Of a stretch of DNA of 64,000 nt, positions 61,102 through 64,000 are shown piece by piece. This DNA is from Halalkalibacter oceani (GTDB lineage Bacteria; Bacillota; Bacilli; Bacillales; Bacillaceae_D). The DNA lies in NCBI RefSeq assembly GCF_040544555.1, contig NZ_JBEPKD010000023.1, positions 1 to 64,000 on the forward strand. The letters are read 5' to 3'. The notes beneath the pieces are model-generated. The model saw only the letters and a list, made by a program, of their open reading frames with translations. It ran no database searches and was not told where the DNA came from. The first letter of the stretch is position 1; each line of letters begins with the position of its first letter. The position numbers and the translations under genes are program-made.

Positions 61102-61187
61102 GCAATGGCTTCACACGCCATAAGCCCGTTGTGAGAAATCCACTCACAACGGGCTTTAAAAAAGATCGAGGCGGTTCCGCTCATTGC
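61102..61187. repeat. Nested-hairpin repeat, copy 6
   Basis: Same frame as copies 3 and 4, but the core stem is AAGCCCGTTGTGAG with CTCACAACGGGCTT: one base changed on each arm relative to copy 3 (A to T and T to A) so that pairing is kept. The second stem is CGCCA/ C-GAGGCG with one change. Outer stem GCAATG with CATTGC. Confidence 0.8.
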
Positions 61188-61189
61188 TT

Positions 61190-61236
61190 AGAGACTGGGC
61201 AAAAGGTTGTTTTTTACCGTTTGCCCAGTCTCTTTT
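61190..61236. terminator. Hairpin B, copy with inverted loop
   Basis: AGAGACTGGGCAAA pairs with TTTGCCCAGTCTCT, followed by TTTT; the loop reads as the reverse complement of that at 28918. Confidence 0.8.
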
Positions 61237-61333
61237 AAACTAAAATCACGACATTCGTGTGAAATGGCCTGTAACGAGACAGGCAACGTATGGATAAAGT
61301 ATAACTTACTCTAAATAAAATAGTCAAGGGTGA

Positions 61334-61834
61334 CTACAGATCAAACAGCCATTTTAACCGTGATTTGATAGCGGGTAAATCACTTTCATCGATATTTCCT
61401 AAATATGCTGTCAAACGAACTTTGCTAACAGTGGTTGTTTCTTCTACTTTAGCAGCCGAATCTTTATCAAGAAAATTATATTTAGCTTTTTTTAAAAAGT
61501 AATGAGTGGCAACTTTCGGCACAATTCTTTCTGCTCCTTTTCTTTTTACTGTTTTTGTTTTAAGTTTGGTGGTAAGGGGAATTACTTTAACATTACCAGA
61601 AGAAGAGTTGACTCGATTATTTGAAATAACAAGGACAGGACGTTCTCCTCCTTGTTCATTTCCGACATTTTCTCCAAGCATGCAAAGATGAATTGCCCCT
61701 TGTATCATTGGACGAGCTTTTTGAACATCTTCATTTTCAATCCATTTATGAGCCAGTTTAATCTTTCTTTCAGTCCAATTTCTTATTCGTTCTTCTTTTT
61801 TGGCTTTTACAATTCCTAAATCTGATTTTGACAT
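61334..61834 (-). CDS. PemK/MazF-like toxin
   Basis: A 166-aa protein with the PemK/MazF endoribonuclease pattern: a long, basic N-terminal helix region (about 1-42, SDLGIVKAKKEERIRNW), then IHLCMLGENVGNEQGGERPV with the GxEQGGxRP(V) signature (about 48-67), VLVISNNRVN, and VKVIPLTTKL. It should be an RNA-cleaving growth toxin neutralised by its antitoxin. Usual MazF is about 115 aa; here the N-terminal extension and C-terminal tail are longer. It starts 24 bp after the HTH gene on the same strand. AGGTAAGC-like sequence precedes the ATG. The catalytic Arg/Thr set cannot be fully checked by eye. Confidence 0.8.
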   Translation of the reverse strand: MSKSDLGIVKAKKEERIRNWTERKIKLAHKWIENEDVQKARPMIQGAIHLCMLGENVGNEQGGERPVLVISNNRVNSSSGNVKVIPLTTKLKTKTVKRKGAERIVPKVATHYFLKKAKYNFLDKDSAAKVEETTTVSKVRLTAYLGNIDESDLPAIKSRLKWLFDL

Positions 61835-61858
61835 AGCTTACCTCCATTTTATTCAAAT

Positions 61859-62155
61859 TTAGAACATCACTGTTTTAGCAGCAGCTTGTTCTTTTTCGAC
61901 CAGTGTTACTTGTAAATCGAGTGCATTGGCAATAGCGATTAAAGTATCTAGTCTTGGAACGGTAGTAGAATTTTCCACCCTGGCGATTTGCGATTGACTC
62001 ATATTTACTTTAGCTCCTAATTCCGCTTGCGTTAGCTTCAATTGTTTGCGCCGCGCGACAATCGATTCAGCGAAATAGGCCGCTACTTCAATCTCCAGCT
62101 TTCGTTCCTGCGGGATCGAAGTAATATGTTGAGCCATCTCCTCCCATGATTTCAT
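61859..62155 (-). CDS. XRE/HigA-like antitoxin
   Basis: A 98-aa protein with a helix-turn-helix of the XRE type at about residues 38-88 (LTQAELGAKVNMSQSQIARV, TVPRLDTLIAIANALD), preceded by a charged helix (IPQERKLEIEVAAYFAESIV). It should repress its own operon and neutralise the PemK/MazF-like toxin downstream. HigA-type antitoxins normally partner RelE-like toxins, so the pairing with a MazF-like partner is uncommon. AAAAGGAGG sits 7 nt before ATG. The gene order is antitoxin first. Confidence 0.85.
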   Translation of the reverse strand: MKSWEEMAQHITSIPQERKLEIEVAAYFAESIVARRKQLKLTQAELGAKVNMSQSQIARVENSTTVPRLDTLIAIANALDLQVTLVEKEQAAAKTVMF

Positions 62156-62375
62156 TCTTGATCCTCCTTTTTTAACGTCTTTTCCATCTGTATCGTTTTC
62201 CTATAAGCCTTCATTGATTATGATATCATTTCATCTTTTTCATTACATTTTTGCACAATAGTCGTGCCAGCCTTCTTAGTTCGTCACCGCGCTAATGGAG
62301 TCGCGTTTACTTCCGTGAGAGCTGATGCTATACTACCAAATGGTTTGGATATGATAGTAAAAAGGAGTGAAGCGG

Positions 62376-63248
62376 ATGATAACGTCCCGTAAACGGAGAG
62401 GGCCTCTCAATCACAAGCTGCAATTATTGGTCGAATATACATACATCCTGACAGGGTCGGCGATTGTCGCGATCGCGTTTAATTTATTTTTACTGCCGAA
62501 CAAAATCGCCTCGGGCGGGGTCAGCGGCATTAGTACGATTGTCAATGCGACATTCGGGATTGAGCCGGCGTTTACCCAATGGGCTTTCAACATTCCTCTC
62601 TTCATTCTCGGAGTGTTGCTGCTTGGCGGGTTCAAATATGGAATCAAAACATTGGTCGGCACATTGTTTCTCCCATTTGTTGTGTTTTTAACGCGGGAAT
62701 GGTCAGTCGGCTTTGAGGATGCGCTGCTCGGTGCGTTATTTGGCGGAATGGGAGTGGGCCTCGGACTGGGAATCGTCTTTCGGGCGAGCGCTAGCACAGG
62801 CGGCACGGATCTCGCCGCGCAAATTATTCAAAAATTCACCGGCGTTTCCCTTGGGGCGTGCGTCTTTATTTTAGATGGCCTGATCGTCTTGACATCGGCG
62901 ATCGTTTTCGGTCTGGAGCTGGCGCTATATGCGTTAATTGCTTTATTTGTGACGGGAAAGACGATTGATTTAGTGCAAATGGGGGTAGGATATGCAAAGG
63001 TAGCTTTAATCATCTCCAATCATCAGGAAGAACTGCGAAAAAGCATCCTGCGGGATGTTGATCGTGGAGTAACAAAGCTAAGCGGCTATGGCGGTTATAC
63101 GGAAGAAGAGAGACCCGTCTTAATGTGTGTTGTCCATCAGAGTGAGGTCACAAAATTGAAACATATCGTTCAAGCTGTTGACCCGCAAGCGTTTGTCATC
63201 GTTACGAACGCCACGGAGGTGCTTGGAGAAGGGTTTAAGCACGCCTAA
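62376..63248 (+). CDS. yvjA: YitT/DUF2179 family membrane protein (YvjA-like)
   Basis: A 290-aa membrane protein of the YitT family. It has five to six hydrophobic helices in the first two thirds (ILTGSAIVAIAFNLFLLPNK, WAFNIPLFILGVLLLGGF, MGVGLGLGIVFRASASTGGT) and a C-terminal DUF2179 domain (about 215-288, ILRDVDRGVTKLSGYGGYTE, then VVHQSEVTKLKHIVQ). The family's transport role is unproven. ATG at 62376 has AAAGGAG 8 nt before it; GTG at 62367 overlaps the site. It lies between prfB and cccB in B. subtilis order, with the toxin-antitoxin pair inserted in front of it. Confidence 0.88.
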   Translation: MITSRKRRGPLNHKLQLLVEYTYILTGSAIVAIAFNLFLLPNKIASGGVSGISTIVNATFGIEPAFTQWAFNIPLFILGVLLLGGFKYGIKTLVGTLFLPFVVFLTREWSVGFEDALLGALFGGMGVGLGLGIVFRASASTGGTDLAAQIIQKFTGVSLGACVFILDGLIVLTSAIVFGLELALYALIALFVTGKTIDLVQMGVGYAKVALIISNHQEELRKSILRDVDRGVTKLSGYGGYTEEERPVLMCVVHQSEVTKLKHIVQAVDPQAFVIVTNATEVLGEGFKHA

Positions 63249-63316
63249 CAAAAAAGAAATCGGCTATAATGTGCTTGGAGGAAACTCCTGCAAAACGAAT
63301 CAATGGAGGGAAAGAG

Positions 63317-63682
63317 ATGAAGAAATTTCTACTTGTGCTAGGTGCTGTTTTTGCTTTGACAGCTTGTGGAGGCGGAGGAGAAGAGCCAGCCCCGGCTGAT
63401 GAAGCTCCAGTTGATGAAGCCCCGGCTGAGGATGCGGCCGGCGAAGGAGAAGAAGCGGCAGGTGATTTTGATGCTGAAGCAGCTCGCACGACATATGAAG
63501 CAAGCTGTATCGGCTGTCACGGAGGGAACCTGGAAGGGGGAGTCGGTCCTGCTTTGGCTGGAACGGAACTCTCAGCGGAAGAAATTGAACATGTCATTTT
63601 AAATGGACAAGGCACAATGCCAGCGCAAAATCTCCCGGAAGAAGATGCGAATAACATCGCTCAATGGATTAAAACTCAATAA
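63317..63682 (+). CDS. cccB: Cytochrome c551, lipoprotein type (CccB)
   Basis: A small membrane-anchored c-type cytochrome, 121 aa, that carries electrons outside the cell membrane. The lipoprotein signal ends at LTAC with Cys17. A Gly/Glu/Ala/Pro-rich acidic linker spans about 18-55. The heme site is CIGCH (Cys65, Cys68, His69) and Met102 in GQGTMPAQ is the likely axial ligand. The long acidic linker is unusual and fits an alkaliphile or halophile surface protein (inference). ATG at 63317 follows GGAGGGAAAGAG. The order before ftsE is as in B. subtilis. Confidence 0.94.
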   Translation: MKKFLLVLGAVFALTACGGGGEEPAPADEAPVDEAPAEDAAGEGEEAAGDFDAEAARTTYEASCIGCHGGNLEGGVGPALAGTELSAEEIEHVILNGQGTMPAQNLPEEDANNIAQWIKTQ

Positions 63683-63685
63683 AGC

Positions 63686-63732
63686 AAAAGCCCTGAAAAA
63701 GAGAAAGCGAATCTTTTTCAGGGCTTTTTTCG
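63686..63732 (+). terminator. Terminator after cccB
   Basis: AAAAGCCCTGAAAAAGA pairs with TCTTTTTCAGGGCTTTT, followed by TT. Confidence 0.9.
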
Positions 63733-63895
63733 ACTGAAATATAATTGTAATAAAATTGGTTCTCCATAATTTTTAATAAATGGTATAATGGATAGGCGAA
63801 CCGACAGGATGAGGGGAAAGCAGTGCTTTTTCTACAGCATTCGTAATGGACAAGCAGTGACTTGTGAAATGACGGTAAGCGGGGAAGTGAACAGT

Positions 63896-64000
63896 ATGAT
63901 TGAAATGAAGGATGTATGGAAGACCTATTCCAATAATGTAAAGGCGATTAATGGGATTAATATAAAAATTAAAAAAGGTGAGTTTGTCTATGTCGTAGGA
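63896..64000 (+). CDS. ftsE: Cell division ATP-binding protein FtsE, 5' part
   Basis: The first 35 codons of an ABC-type ATPase. The text MIEMKDVWKTYSNNVKAING then KGEFVYVVG is the usual FtsE N-terminus just before Walker A. FtsE with FtsX regulates wall hydrolases during elongation and division. The window ends at codon 35, so Walker A, the signature and Walker B cannot be seen. GGGGAAGTG precedes the ATG by about 9 nt. The order cccB-ftsE(-ftsX) is as in B. subtilis. Confidence 0.85.
   Translation, partial: MIEMKDVWKTYSNNVKAINGINIKIKKGEFVYVVG

Larger units (their letters stand above)
60929..61333. other. Gene-free region with nested-hairpin copy 6
   Basis: About 400 bp between prfB and the toxin gene. 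It includes TTGAGACAAAACGAGC (61074), repeat copy 6 (61102-61187) and hairpin B (61190-61236). No gene seen. Confidence 0.7.

Overview
The window looks like chromosome of a motile, Gram-positive member of the Bacillaceae. The evidence is the long run of genes in Bacillus subtilis order (degS-degU-degV-comFA-comFC-yvyF-flgM-flgN-flgK-flgL-yviE-fliW-csrA-hag ... fliD-fliS-fliT-hpf-secA-prfB-yitT-like-cccB-ftsE), strong AGGAGG-type ribosome binding sites, sigma-D-type motility promoters and a Spo0E-family sporulation phosphatase. Acidic, Glu/Asp-rich surface proteins suggest an alkaliphilic or halotolerant lifestyle (inference). No rRNA, tRNA, CRISPR array, insertion sequence or prophage was seen.

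Layout. 0-9.6 kb: a nitroreductase; a TRAP transporter (dctP-dctQ-dctM) with a TrzA/8-oxoguanine-deaminase-like amidohydrolase and a PucR regulator; a structured, terminator-ending RNA leader; then a membrane-anchored FAD oxidase and a half-size MFS protein. 9.7-18 kb: SLH-domain surface proteins (CAP domain, phosphodiester glycosidase, glucosaminidase), a Spo0E-like microprotein and an amidase. 18-30 kb: the cell-surface module, with SLAP S-layer assembly protein, SecA2, TagA-type glycosyltransferase, flippase, DUF5693 membrane protein, CsaB pyruvyltransferase, TagO and an LCP ligase. SLH domains bind pyruvylated secondary cell-wall polymer, so this block makes the anchor (TagO, TagA, flippase, CsaB), attaches it (LCP) and exports client proteins (SecA2, SLAP). 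30-36 kb: YigZ, DegS/DegU, DegV, ComFA/ComFC. 36-53 kb: late flagellar genes with two flagellins, several sigma-D promoters and the FliW-CsrA-Hag circuit. 53.8-64 kb: lipoprotein, cold-shock protein, HPF, DUF1906, SecA1, prfB with its programmed frameshift, a HigA-like/PemK-like toxin-antitoxin pair, YitT-family protein, CccB and the start of ftsE.

Most notable non-coding content. (1) A dispersed family of nested hairpins with conserved frame but variable, covarying stems (six copies). (2) A second family built on GGAAC-nnn-ATTCC dyads, including a copy about 200 bp long present in inverted orientation at 28.6 and 42.1 kb, the latter abutting a truncated gene. (3) A 140-bp, two-hairpin tandem repeat after fliT. 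(4) A sigma-D promoter whose -10 box lies inside the 5' arm of a terminator upstream of flgM. (5) CsrA-type sites in the hag leader. (6) An orphan attenuator-like leader at 7.34-7.49 kb. The exposed domains of FlgK, Hag and FliD look AT-richer than their conserved ends.
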